DNA from: ASMP01 sp964385425
GTDB taxonomy: Archaea > Nanobdellota > Nanobdellia > Pacearchaeales > GW2011-AR1
DNA length: 64,000 nucleotides
Assembly: GCA_964385425.1 (NCBI GenBank)
Contig: CAYLOQ010000001.1
Coordinates: 124,001-188,000 of the forward strand
Reading direction: 5' to 3'
This document shows positions 18,006 to 26,675 of the stretch, one piece after another (the first letter of the stretch is position 1; each line of letters begins with the position of its first letter). The translations under genes and the position numbers were made by a program. The notes beneath the pieces were generated by a model. That model saw only the letters and a program-made list of their open reading frames with translations, made no database searches and was not told where the DNA came from.

Positions 18006-18242
18006 TTATTTTCGAGAAATATTCTTTAGATTCCTCGCCAAATTCACCCGCTTCTCAAGAACTCGTGTGACTTTTATTCTCTTCCTTCCCTTACTGGTGG
18101 GATTTGTAATTGTGTCTCCTGGTTTTGCAGCAATAATTTTGTTGAGAAGCGATATAGGAATCTTATGCTCCTGTGAAATTCCGAGTTGTCTATGCAAAGT
18201 TCCTTTTTTCAGATGGATCTTCTGAATCCATTTAACCACCAT
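18006..18242 (-). CDS. Small basic protein of a family also common in bacteria
   Basis: A protein of 78 residues from the chosen start MVVKWIQKIHLKK. It carries the pattern LKKGTLHRQLGI, KIPISLLNKI and a strongly basic C terminus (KVTRVLEKRVNLARNL) that I recall from short uncharacterised bacterial, CPR and phage proteins. A minus-strand TATA box (TTTATAAG) near 18268-18275 is about 26 bases from the ATG at 18242, favouring it over the Met three codons upstream. The plus-strand frame over this stretch is a shadow. Function unknown. Confidence 0.6.
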   Translation of the reverse strand: MVVKWIQKIHLKKGTLHRQLGISQEHKIPISLLNKIIAAKPGDTITNPTSKGRKRIKVTRVLEKRVNLARNLKNISRK

Positions 18243-18319
18243 GAAAAGCATAATAAACTAAATCTTATAAATTTTTTGGAAAACAAAAAGTATAAAAATA
18301 TGTTTAATTTTTTATGTGA

Positions 18320-18766
18320 ATGAAAGGAAAAAGGGGTTCAACCAGTGAATGGTTTTTAGTTTTTTTGATAGCTGTGGTGGTTGGAGGGCTAGTTCTATTT
18401 ATTTCTTCAAATATTTTTTATAAAAAATCTGAAGTTTATACAAAAGAAGAGGTTAATAACTCGCTGGACAAGATATCTTGTGAATACTTACTTTTTGAAG
18501 ATACCAGTTATTTCGGACAAACCCCAAGAGCCATATGTGAGAGCATGGGAAAAGAACCAGAATTATTATTTATAAGAGAAGTTGTTCATGTCCTCTCTTC
18601 AGAAGGTTTTAATACATATGATGATGAGAACTACCTTGTAGATAACACATTATTCGATGTACCTTTAGGACTAGCCGAAGATTTAGAGAGATCTTACGGA
18701 AACCCGAGCTTTGGGTATGGGGGTGATGTAAATAGAATATCAAAAGGACTACTTTGCTGCGGATAA
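18320..18766 (+). CDS. Membrane-anchored extracytoplasmic protein, unknown
   Basis: A 148-residue protein with a short basic N terminus (MKGKRGSTSEW) and one membrane segment at about residues 12-31, then a soluble domain with four Cys residues, including a Cys-Cys pair near the C terminus. The N terminus resembles archaeal pilin-like or single-pass surface proteins, but no clear prepilin peptidase site is visible. Function unknown. Confidence 0.55.
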   Translation: MKGKRGSTSEWFLVFLIAVVVGGLVLFISSNIFYKKSEVYTKEEVNNSLDKISCEYLLFEDTSYFGQTPRAICESMGKEPELLFIREVVHVLSSEGFNTYDDENYLVDNTLFDVPLGLAEDLERSYGNPSFGYGGDVNRISKGLLCCG

Positions 18767-18862
18767 TTAATAAACACAGGAAAGAAGAAGTCATAAATTT
18801 TTCTGAATAATAAACGCCATACTAAGTATTAAGAAAACGTACATTCAGGGGCGGTAGGAGAA

Positions 18863-19129
18863 TTATCTTATAAGTTTCTGGATATTCTCAATAGCGTCTG
18901 CAACTTCTCTTCCTTTCTTGGTCAGCCTTATAATTTTTATTCGCCCCTTTTTTTCAAAGCTAACCAATTTCAAAATTTCCAAAGTCTGCAGAATTTTCAC
19001 TGCGTGGCTATAAGTACAATCTACTTCCTTAGCCAGTATACTACCATACCTCATCCTTGTGTTCTTCTTTAAGGAGACCAACATGAGTGCTGGCTTTCTC
19101 CTGAAAAAGATGTCAAAGTTATCTTTCAT
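18863..19129 (-). CDS. Winged-helix transcription regulator, MarR-like
   Basis: An 88-residue protein consisting of one winged-helix domain: a helix-turn-helix with SILAKEVDCTYSHAVKILQTLE and the wing KLVSFEKKGRIKIIRLTKKGREV. Length is that of a minimal DNA-binding regulator. It is divergent from the metallophosphoesterase gene but about 100 bases away from it. Targets unknown. Confidence 0.75.
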   Translation of the reverse strand: MKDNFDIFFRRKPALMLVSLKKNTRMRYGSILAKEVDCTYSHAVKILQTLEILKLVSFEKKGRIKIIRLTKKGREVADAIENIQKLIR

Positions 19130-19235
19130 CTCGACATGTGTAGTTTAAAGTATATATCTGGATAGTGGCTTGCTTTTAAACCTTTCGCAAAACATATTTC
19201 ACAATATTTATTAAGCAATATACCCAATAAAAACC

Positions 19236-19850
19236 ATGAAAAAATCCAAAATAAAGATACTCGCAATAGGAGATATACACGGAGATACGAGGCTTGTTAA
19301 AAAACTGGCCAATAAAGCGAAAAGAGAACACGTGGATTTGGTGATCTTAGCAGGAGATATGACTTTTGCAGAACAATCCACAGATCAGCTCATAGGTCCT
19401 TTCATAAAAGAAGGGAAACAGGTTCTCTTAATACCTGGAAACCATGAATCTGTTGCAACAATAGATTTCTTGGCACAGATGTATCCTAACACTAAAAACA
19501 TTCATGGATATGGATTCAAAAAAAATAATGTTGGGGTTTTTGGAGCAGGAACCGCAAATATGGGAATACACCAGATCGGAGATGAAAATATCTTTAAACT
19601 ATTAAAAAGAGGGAACGAAGAAATAAAAGACGCAAGAAAAAAAGTAATGGTAACACACATACATCCAAGAGGGAGCAAGGCAGAAGTTTTTGGATTTCCG
19701 GGATCCAGAGCAGTGAGAAAAGCCATAGAAAAATTTCAACCAGATATATCGATAACTGCCCACATGCACGAGGCAGGTGGTCTGGAAGAAACCATTGGCT
19801 CCACAAGAGTGATCAATGTCAGCAAGAAAGCAAAGATTTTTGAGGTTTAA
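19236..19850 (+). CDS. Calcineurin-like metallophosphoesterase
   Basis: A 204-residue phosphoesterase with the standard motifs: AIGDIHGDTRL (Asp, His), VILAGDMTF (Asp), LIPGNHESV (Asn-His) and VTHIHPRGS, plus ITAHMHEAGG at the end. These provide the dinuclear metal centre. The closest character is the archaeal YfcE/Icc-like group acting on nucleotides or phosphodiesters; substrate unknown. It precedes topoisomerase I by 37 bases, probably co-transcribed. Confidence 0.85.
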   Translation: MKKSKIKILAIGDIHGDTRLVKKLANKAKREHVDLVILAGDMTFAEQSTDQLIGPFIKEGKQVLLIPGNHESVATIDFLAQMYPNTKNIHGYGFKKNNVGVFGAGTANMGIHQIGDENIFKLLKRGNEEIKDARKKVMVTHIHPRGSKAEVFGFPGSRAVRKAIEKFQPDISITAHMHEAGGLEETIGSTRVINVSKKAKIFEV

Positions 19851-19887
19851 CAAAAACCTATAAAAACTCTAATTCTTCCTCATAAGA

Positions 19888-22191
19888 ATGCCAAGAAAAC
19901 AGAAAAAAACAAAAGAAGAGAAAATTGCAGAGAATTTTTTTCCTGTTGATCCTGAAAATATTAAGAGGATAATTGAAAAAAAATATAAAAAATCAGACAG
20001 GAAAATTTTAGAAAAAGTAGAAAAAGTTTCAAAAAGAAGATACAGGAGGAAAGGGACTGTTAAAAAAACCATAAAGAAAGAATATAAAATTCCTAAAATA
20101 AAATTAAAAAAAGATGGATATGAACTAATAATAACAGAGAAGCCGCAGGCTGCCCAAAAAATTGCTTCTGCCTTAGGAAAATCTATAAAAAAAACCGATA
20201 AAAGTGTTCCTTATTATGAGGTTGACAGAAAAGGAGAAAAAATAGTTGTTGCCTGTACCGTCGGGCATCTTTTCACACTAAGCCAAAAAAAAGCGCGTTC
20301 AGAAGTCCCTGTATTTGATATTGCCTGGGTTCCAAATTCTTTCGTAAGAAAAACAGACTTTAGTAAAAAATATCATGATGTCCTTTCAAAACTTGCTAAA
20401 GGGGCAGGTTCCATTACAGTTGCAACAGACTACGATGTAGAGGGAGAAGTCATAGGGTTAAACATAGTCAGATTTATCGCTGGACAACCTGATGCAGCTA
20501 GAATGAAGTTTTCTACCTTAACAGAAAAAGAACTAAACAAAGCCTATGAAGACAAATCACAAAATATTGATTGGGGACAAGCAATTGCAGGAGAAACGAG
20601 GCATTATTTGGATTGGTTTTATGGAATAAATTTATCAAGAGCGCTAATGAATGCCATAAAAACAACAGGCAACTTTCGTATAATGTCTATAGGACGTGTT
20701 CAGGGTCCTTCCTTAAATCTCATTGTAAAAAAAGAAAAAGAAATTCAAGCATTCAAACCAAAACCTTATTGGCAGGTTTTTATATCCCTAGAAAATCCTG
20801 AGCTAGAATTAATACATAACAAAGATATTTTTGACAAAGAGCAACTGAAAGAATTTGAAAATTTAATCGGCAAGACAGGAAAGGCAGAAACCAAAAAAAC
20901 ACAGCAAAACCTTTCTCCGAATCCTCCTTTCAACCTTACAACATTACAAACAGAAGCATATAGGTTCTATGGAATAACTCCCTCGAGAACTCTTCAGATA
21001 GCACAATCCCTCTACCTCTCTGGATTGATTTCATATCCAAGAACCTCAAGCCAAAAACTTCCAATATCTATAAACTACGGAGAAATTTTAAAAAAACTCT
21101 GGAAGAAATACAAGGTAGAGACGCTGATTAAAAGAGAAAAACCTGTGGAAGGTCGTAAAAACGACCCTGCCCACCCCTCAATCTACCCCACAGGGGGCTT
21201 CGAATCAATAGGAAGTGCGGAACCCTTGGTTCTGCAAGGAGATGAGAAAAAAATTTATGATCTTATTGCCAGGCGTTTTCTCAGTCTTTTTTGTGAAGAT
21301 GCTATAATTGATAATAAGATAGTAAAGGCAAAAGTTGATGGATTAACTTTCTCGGCTAAGGGTTCTAAAATAAGAAAAAAATCCTGGATTGATATTTACC
21401 CAACCAAGTTAAGAGAGAAGGACGTACCTGATGTAAACGGTGATTTTAGGATTGGTGATTCCAGAATAGAAGAAAAAGAAACCCAGCCTCCAAGACGTTT
21501 TTCTCCCGCATCAATTTTATCTGAACTTGAAAGAAGAAATCTCGGGACAAAGGCCACTCGTGCTTCCATTCTTGAAACACTTTACAGTAGGAATTATGTA
21601 AAAGACCAGAGTATCAAAGCAACCCCCCTTGGAATGTCCCTAATTAAAACACTGGAAAAACATTCTCCAATAATAATTGACGAAGCCCTAACAAGGGAAT
21701 TTGAAAAAGACATGGAATCTATCCGACAGGCAAAAAGGAATTATCTAGAGAAGGAGGAAAAAACAATTGAAAAGGCCAAGGACACTTTAAGAAAAATCTC
21801 AACACAGTTCAATTCCAGGATTAATGAAATTGGAAAAGAACTTTTGGATGCCAATGTGAAGCTTAGGGAGCAGCAAAGAGAAGAGAATAAACTCAATCTG
21901 TGTCCTTTGTGTAAAAAAGGGCATCTTGGAATAATGTATTCAAAAAAAACTAGAAGATATTTTGTGGCGTGCAACAGTTTTCCTGCCTGCAAAAACACCT
22001 ACTCCCTACCTCCAAACGGGCTGATAAAAAAGGCTGAAAAAGCCTGTGAGAAATGTGGCTTTCCAAAACTTATGAGAATTTCAAAGGGAAAGAGGCCATG
22101 GATATTTTGCTTCAATCCTTCGTGTATCGTGAATAAGGAGAGAATTGAGGCTTATAGGAAGAAAAAGGAAATGGAGAACAATAATAGTTAA
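19888..22191 (+). CDS. topA: DNA topoisomerase I, type IA
   Basis: Relaxes negatively supercoiled DNA by a single-strand passage mechanism. In 767 residues: a basic N-terminal extension of about 75 residues, the Toprim domain (ELIITEKPQAAQKIASALG and TDYDVEGEVIGLN with acidic metal ligands), GRVQGPSLNLIV, the active-site Tyr in LISYPRTSS near residue 381, and two C-terminal zinc fingers (CPLCKKGHLG near 671; CEKCG with later Cys). The Lys-rich N-terminal extension is unusual in length and may add DNA contacts. Confidence 0.95.
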   Translation: MPRKQKKTKEEKIAENFFPVDPENIKRIIEKKYKKSDRKILEKVEKVSKRRYRRKGTVKKTIKKEYKIPKIKLKKDGYELIITEKPQAAQKIASALGKSIKKTDKSVPYYEVDRKGEKIVVACTVGHLFTLSQKKARSEVPVFDIAWVPNSFVRKTDFSKKYHDVLSKLAKGAGSITVATDYDVEGEVIGLNIVRFIAGQPDAARMKFSTLTEKELNKAYEDKSQNIDWGQAIAGETRHYLDWFYGINLSRALMNAIKTTGNFRIMSIGRVQGPSLNLIVKKEKEIQAFKPKPYWQVFISLENPELELIHNKDIFDKEQLKEFENLIGKTGKAETKKTQQNLSPNPPFNLTTLQTEAYRFYGITPSRTLQIAQSLYLSGLISYPRTSSQKLPISINYGEILKKLWKKYKVETLIKREKPVEGRKNDPAHPSIYPTGGFESIGSAEPLVLQGDEKKIYDLIARRFLSLFCEDAIIDNKIVKAKVDGLTFSAKGSKIRKKSWIDIYPTKLREKDVPDVNGDFRIGDSRIEEKETQPPRRFSPASILSELERRNLGTKATRASILETLYSRNYVKDQSIKATPLGMSLIKTLEKHSPIIIDEALTREFEKDMESIRQAKRNYLEKEEKTIEKAKDTLRKISTQFNSRINEIGKELLDANVKLREQQREENKLNLCPLCKKGHLGIMYSKKTRRYFVACNSFPACKNTYSLPPNGLIKKAEKACEKCGFPKLMRISKGKRPWIFCFNPSCIVNKERIEAYRKKKEMENNNS

Positions 22192-22215
22192 AAAGTATTA
22201 AAATATGGTTTCTTT

Positions 22216-22656
22216 ATGGGTTCACAAACTTTAGAAGAAAAAGCTGTTAAAGTTCGCATTGGAAAAGTCATGAAAGATATAGTTGAAGTTAAAGGTTCTG
22301 TAATATGGGTTGAAGGATTTAATGAACCCTTTGAAATAATGCTCAAGCCAGGAACTATGATAGTTGATGACCACCTCCCTCGTGTAACAGGATATCAAAA
22401 AAAATTACACATAGCCTTAGATTCTGAAACCTCAACATATGGAATAGGATTATTAAAATTTATGGGAACAAGTCCTGTAAGAAGAGGGGATAATATAACG
22501 GCTGGCCTTATATTAGGAGAAAATGTAGAGAAGTCTGGTGAAGGGGAAGCTCTTTATGTAAGTATGTGGGGAGATGATGAATTTCTTATAAGAAGAGATT
22601 ATATGGATGGTTATGATCCCTTACATAATGAAGCTAAAAGATTAGGATTAACTTAA
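22216..22656 (+). CDS. Hypothetical beta-rich protein
   Basis: A 146-residue soluble protein with alternating hydrophobic strands and many Gly residues (KVRIGKVMKDIVEVKG, GYQKKLHIALDSE). It may be an OB-like or barrel fold, but no family is recognised. The stop codon lies inside a 36-base repeat (22652-22687) whose second copy is at 23194. It follows topoisomerase I by 24 bases. Confidence 0.55.
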   Translation: MGSQTLEEKAVKVRIGKVMKDIVEVKGSVIWVEGFNEPFEIMLKPGTMIVDDHLPRVTGYQKKLHIALDSETSTYGIGLLKFMGTSPVRRGDNITAGLILGENVEKSGEGEALYVSMWGDDEFLIRRDYMDGYDPLHNEAKRLGLT

Positions 22657-22687
22657 AACCACTTGCCCAAAGTCATCTGGGTTTTTA
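22652..22687. repeat. 36-base repeat, copy A
   Basis: Begins CTTAAAACCACTTGCCC and ends CTGGGTTTTTA. It matches copy B (23194-23229) at 32 of 36 positions. Read on the minus strand it encodes KTQMTLGKWF and a stop, a tail with the PCNA-box spacing Q..L..WF. The differences from copy B fall in two variable positions of the motif, so both copies keep the PCNA-box residues. Confidence 0.7.
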
Positions 22688-22731
22688 AAAACAACCAAAA
22701 AGTAATTAAATCAATATTTTCTTTAAAGAAA

Positions 22732-22905
22732 ATGGAAAAACAAATTATAAATATAACTAAAGAAGAACTGGATGATTTCATGAGACAAATAGATGGGATA
22801 AAGTCCACAATAGAAATATTGCAAAATAGAGAATTAATGAGCCAAATTAAAGAAAGCGAAGAACTTGAAAGAAAGAGAATAAATCCTCTTAAAATTAATA
22901 TTTAA
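22732..22905 (+). CDS. Antitoxin-like small protein
   Basis: From the ATG at 22732 the protein has 57 residues. The segment STIEILQNRELMSQIKESEE resembles the C-terminal part of RelB/Phd-type antitoxins (often ILSDPELMEQIKE), which wraps the toxin. The N terminus is short, so a DNA-binding domain is doubtful. It converges on a RelE-like toxin gene and overlaps its 3' end by 4 bases, an unusual arrangement for a type II pair. Assignment rests on pattern and context. Confidence 0.5.
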   Translation: MEKQIINITKEELDDFMRQIDGIKSTIEILQNRELMSQIKESEELERKRINPLKINI

Positions 22906-23159
22906 TAAATTTTGTGAGAACCAACTGCTTCCGCAATAATCAATTTTCTAAAATCATCAATTTTATAAACCATTCTCATATTTGAGCCAAGCCAGCATGC
23001 CCATTTTCCCGATAACCTCCCATGTAAAGGATGTGCACCACATTCTCTTCGTGGATTTTGTTTTAACCTATTAAGTCTCTCTTTAATCCCTGGTCTCAAG
23101 GCAATATAGTCTCCAAGTTTTTGCTTGATTTTTTGGTTGCGTGTTACTATTTCATACAT
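22902..23159 (-). CDS. RelE/ParE-superfamily toxin (mRNA interferase-like)
   Basis: An 85-residue protein with the RelE fold pattern: an N-terminal helix pair (KQKLGDYIALRPGIKERLNRLKQNP), then HPLHGRLSGKWACWLGSNMRMVY and a C-terminal KIDDFRKLIIAEAVGSHKIY strand with candidate catalytic Arg, Tyr and His residues. Ribosome-dependent mRNA cleavage is the family role. No antitoxin lies immediately upstream on the same strand; the candidate antitoxin is convergent. A minus-strand AT-rich TATA-like ATTTAAAAATA sits about 25 bases upstream. Confidence 0.75.
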   Translation of the reverse strand: MYEIVTRNQKIKQKLGDYIALRPGIKERLNRLKQNPRRECGAHPLHGRLSGKWACWLGSNMRMVYKIDDFRKLIIAEAVGSHKIY

Positions 23160-23193
23160 AAATCATAGATGAATCACTTATTTTTAAATAATT

Positions 23194-23229
23194 CTTAAAA
23201 CCACGTTCCCAAAGTAGTCTGGGTTTTTA
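23194..23229. repeat. 36-base repeat, copy B
   Basis: Starts CTTAAAACCACGTTCCC and ends CTGGGTTTTTA. On the minus strand it is the 3' end of an nreA remnant and encodes KTQTTLGTWF and a stop. Together with copy A it flanks the toxin/antitoxin-like pair, with 506 bases between the copies. Confidence 0.7.
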
Positions 23230-23371
23230 TTTGTTCAAGCAACTTGCTCTTTTTAAAAATTTTACTCGGATCGTATCCAAACTTTATCATTCCTATTTTT
23301 CTGGCACTTTCTGTGATTTCTTTCATATCATCAAATTCAAGTTTTTTATTGTTTAACGCTTTTCTATTCTA
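23195..23371 (-). pseudogene. 3' remnant of a second nreA-like gene
   Basis: About 55 codons remain open on the minus strand between an upstream stop near 23370 and the TAA at 23195. The translation includes NNKKLEFDDMKEITESARK and then MIKFGYDPSKIFKKSKLL, matching the C terminus of the intact NreA at 26659 (INKKSLTF and MIKFGYNPEKILKKSRLI). It ends with a PCNA-box tail, QTTLGTWF. The rest of the gene is missing and there is no start. It lies just beyond the recQ 3' end. Confidence 0.75.
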
Positions 23372-23403
23372 AGATAAAAATTTTAACTGATGGATAAATT
23401 AAG

Positions 23404-25452
23404 TTATAATAATCCTTGTTTTTTTAATCTGGATCTAATGGCATTTGGTTGTCGTTTTAAGATTTGGGCAATCTCATCAATAGAAGTATTTTCAGAATAC
23501 AAATTTTTTAATTTATTATCCTCTTCTTCTTTCCAAGGTTCATAAGCATTTGGAAATTCTTCTTTAATTTGTTCCAACCTCTTATGGTAATTTGTTTTTA
23601 TATAATTCTCAACAACATTCTTTTTAGACTTTATAATCACCCTTACTAACCTAATTTCTTCATAAGAATATTCTCCATTAAAATAATTATAAACTGGAGC
23701 AAGTCGTTCAATACCAAATTTTTCAAAGGCAGATTGTATACTCTTAAATTTTTCTCTCAATGGAAGTAAGTAATTAATATCCATTTTTTCTCCACCATCT
23801 ATGATTTTTTCAATATGGGTAATTATAGTCCTTTCTTTTAACCCCTGTGTTTCTACGATTTTTTCTATTGAGATTTTTTCTGAAATCATCTCTTTTGTTT
23901 TTTGATAATTTTTTGATAAATATCTTACTCTCTTTTTATGATTACTCCCAAGAATTTTTTCAGGAACAATATTATTTTCTCTTACATAATCATTTATTAC
24001 TTCTAAAAATGATTCTCCAAAATCATTTAATTTTTGCTGTCCAACTCCGTTAATTTTTAAAAACTCATTGTCACCTTTTGGAAAGTAGAAAGACATTTCT
24101 CTCAGAGAAACATCTCCAAATATAATAAAAGGAGGAAAATTTCTCTCATTAGCAATTTGTTTTCTTAGGGCTCGTAGTTTTTCAAATAAAATCCTGTCAT
24201 AAGACATATCTTCTTTTACTTTTTCAAAGATTAAGCTTTTATCTGTAACAGCTCCTTTTATTTCAGAAAGATTTAAACAAATATCACATCCACCACAATT
24301 ATTTTTCAAAAATGATTCCCCAAAATATCCAAGTATATCTTTCCTTCTGCAAGAGGTATTTTCGCAGTAGATCATCATTTTATTTAATTTATCTAAGGTA
24401 GTATTCCGAATAATTTCGTCTTGAATTTGATCAGTAAAAAATTCATGTTTTCTTTTATCCCCTTTTGAATAAAATAAAACGCAATCACTTGAAAGCCCGT
24501 CACGTCCTGCCCTTCCTATTTCTTGATAATATCCTTCAATTGATTTTGGGAATGTATGATGAATAATTAATCGTATGTCTGGTTTATCTATACCCATGCC
24601 AAAAGCAATTGTGGCCACCATGATGTTCACTTTATCTTTAATAAACAATTCCTGATTTTGTTTCCTTATTTTATTAGAAAGACCAGCATGATATGGGAGA
24701 GCTTCAAATCCATTTTCTTTTAACCGCTGAGCAATTTTTTCTGTATCTTTACGCGAAAAACAATAAATAATTATGGATTCATTTTTATGTTTTTTAATTA
24801 GACTTAAAATTTTATTAAAAGTATTCTTTTTTTGCATGACAATCAAATTAAGATTTTCTCTATTAAAACTTGAAATAAAAATTCGTGGATTTGTTAAAGA
24901 TAATTGTTTTAAAATGTCATCTTTTACTTTTAATGTAGCTGTTGCAGTTAAAGCAATTATAGGAACATTGGGAAAAATAGTTTTTAAAAACTTTAAATTT
25001 CTATATTCTTGACGAAAATCATGCCCCCATTCAGAAATACAGTGAGCTTCATCTATAGCGATTAAACTTATTTGGATTGTTGTTAAAAATATTTTAAAAT
25101 CATCCAATGCTAATCTTTCTGGAGCAACATAAAGAATTTTTACATCTTTTCTTTGGATTTTTTTCTTTACATTTTCAATCTCTTCAAATAAGAGAGAAGA
25201 ATTAATGTATTCTGCATCAATTCCATTTGCCTTTAGATTATCGACCTGATCTTTCATTAAAGAGATAAGGGGAGAAATTACAATGGTAAGACCTTCAAAT
25301 TTAAGAGCAGGAATTTGATAACAAAGGGATTTTCCTCCTCCGGTTGGCATAAGAACAAGTGAATCTCTTTTCTGAAGAACATTTTTAATAATATCTAGTT
25401 GCATTGGTCTAAATTCATCATAACCAAAATATTTTTTTAGTAATAATTCCAT
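23404..25452 (-). CDS. recQ: RecQ-family ATP-dependent DNA helicase
   Basis: A 3'-5' DNA helicase of 682 residues. Motif 0 is FRPMQLDII, Walker A MPTGGGKSLCYQ (residues 35-46), motif II IDEAHCISEWGHDFR, motif VI QEIGRAGRDG. A four-Cys zinc site follows (CENTSCRRKD, CGGCDIC), then an HRDC domain (about 430-505), an HTH_40-like region and a C-terminal Myb/HTH-like domain (NTSIDEIAQILKRQPNAIRSRL). The RQC winged helix seems absent. RecQ is mainly bacterial, and the flanking nreA pieces and endonuclease gene suggest an inserted segment. Confidence 0.92.
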   Translation of the reverse strand: MELLLKKYFGYDEFRPMQLDIIKNVLQKRDSLVLMPTGGGKSLCYQIPALKFEGLTIVISPLISLMKDQVDNLKANGIDAEYINSSLLFEEIENVKKKIQRKDVKILYVAPERLALDDFKIFLTTIQISLIAIDEAHCISEWGHDFRQEYRNLKFLKTIFPNVPIIALTATATLKVKDDILKQLSLTNPRIFISSFNRENLNLIVMQKKNTFNKILSLIKKHKNESIIIYCFSRKDTEKIAQRLKENGFEALPYHAGLSNKIRKQNQELFIKDKVNIMVATIAFGMGIDKPDIRLIIHHTFPKSIEGYYQEIGRAGRDGLSSDCVLFYSKGDKRKHEFFTDQIQDEIIRNTTLDKLNKMMIYCENTSCRRKDILGYFGESFLKNNCGGCDICLNLSEIKGAVTDKSLIFEKVKEDMSYDRILFEKLRALRKQIANERNFPPFIIFGDVSLREMSFYFPKGDNEFLKINGVGQQKLNDFGESFLEVINDYVRENNIVPEKILGSNHKKRVRYLSKNYQKTKEMISEKISIEKIVETQGLKERTIITHIEKIIDGGEKMDINYLLPLREKFKSIQSAFEKFGIERLAPVYNYFNGEYSYEEIRLVRVIIKSKKNVVENYIKTNYHKRLEQIKEEFPNAYEPWKEEEDNKLKNLYSENTSIDEIAQILKRQPNAIRSRLKKQGLL

Positions 25453-25682
25453 TTTTGCTAATTATTTTTTACGTGTTCGTTTTTAATATTTAATTATTTT
25501 ATTCCCATTCACTATTATAAAGAAATGGGTAGTGGGGGATTATAAATATTTTTATTTCAAGAGTGTCCCTTCAACTAAATCTTCTCCATCTAAAAATTCC
25601 ATTTTTTCTTAATTAATTTTCTAATACTTTCTCTAACGACCTAATACACAAACTATATAAAGATTAAAATCCTATTTTAAGT

Positions 25683-26675
25683 ATGAAAAATTACAAGGAA
25701 ATTCACATTTGGGAATTTAATCCAACACTGACTTTTATCGGTTTAAAAGAGGATTTCAGAAAAGTTCTTTTTAGCGAATTAAGAAACACCCATAATTCCG
25801 TAAAAGATTTGTTAAAAAACTTAAATAAATCAGCCAAAAAATATAAAATAAAAAGAAATTATAAAACAGGACATTTAAGTTCTTGGATAAAAAGTTATAA
25901 AAAAGACCGAGGTAAAATCAAAAATATAAACATTCCATTATGGCTACTAATAGAAATTTCAAAAATTCTTTCTGAAAGCAGGAAGAAGGATAATAAAATA
26001 ATGAAAGAAATAGAGGAAAATATAGAATATTATACTGGCACAGGGAGATCTCATCCAATAAAAAATCCTAAACTACCGTTATATTTAACTCCTGAAATGG
26101 TTTCTGTAATATTTCATTTCGTGGGGGACGGACATATTGGAAGGAAAAAGGTTGTTTCATCATATAGGCAAATGAATAAAATAGGGCTAAATAATTTTCT
26201 TAAAAAACTAAAAAATATATTTGGGGATTTTAATTATCCCAAACAAGAATTCAATAATGGAAGATTAAATATCCCAAAGACAATAACTGAATTTTATTTG
26301 CATTATTTCAAATTACCAAGCACAAGAACATTTGATTCGTATATTCCTAATCATATAAAATCTTACAAAAAACAATTTCTCCTCTCAGGTTTAATTTCTT
26401 TTATAGTAGACGAAGGCCACGTGGGTGAAGTTATAACCATTTATAGTAAAAATAAAAGATTAATAAAAGATATAAGAGAAATTTCTATTAAATGCGGGTA
26501 CTTGTCCCACCCTATAAGAGAAAAATATGCTTATGGAAAGTTTGATGTTTATAGATTCAGTATTTCATCAAAAAACTATAATCAATTCCATGATGATATA
26601 ATAAAATTATCTTCTTTATTCCCTACATGCAACCTAGCCCAAAAACAAGAAAAATTAACTAAAAGAATTCATTGA
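25683..26675 (+). CDS. LAGLIDADG-type homing endonuclease-like protein, freestanding
   Basis: A 330-residue protein whose second half carries two degenerate LAGLIDADG helices: VIFHFVGDGHIG near residue 141 and LISFIVDEGHVG near 238, each ending in an acidic residue, with the intervening beta pattern of DNA-binding saddles. The N-terminal 120 residues form a separate Lys-rich domain that may bind DNA. It is not inside an intein or intron reading frame. Its 3' end overlaps the nreA 3' end by 17 bases, and it lies between recQ and nreA. Confidence 0.72.
   Translation: MKNYKEIHIWEFNPTLTFIGLKEDFRKVLFSELRNTHNSVKDLLKNLNKSAKKYKIKRNYKTGHLSSWIKSYKKDRGKIKNINIPLWLLIEISKILSESRKKDNKIMKEIEENIEYYTGTGRSHPIKNPKLPLYLTPEMVSVIFHFVGDGHIGRKKVVSSYRQMNKIGLNNFLKKLKNIFGDFNYPKQEFNNGRLNIPKTITEFYLHYFKLPSTRTFDSYIPNHIKSYKKQFLLSGLISFIVDEGHVGEVITIYSKNKRLIKDIREISIKCGYLSHPIREKYAYGKFDVYRFSISSKNYNQFHDDIIKLSSLFPTCNLAQKQEKLTKRIH

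Noticed and set aside
17968..18225. Plus-strand 85-codon frame
   Set aside because: The opposite strand encodes a basic protein with a recognisable pattern and a properly spaced TATA box; the plus frame has shadow-like composition.
25453..25682. Short minus-strand frame MEFLDGEDLVEGTLLK in the recQ upstream region
   Set aside because: Sixteen codons with no promoter or conservation signal; the region looks like ordinary AT-rich intergenic sequence.
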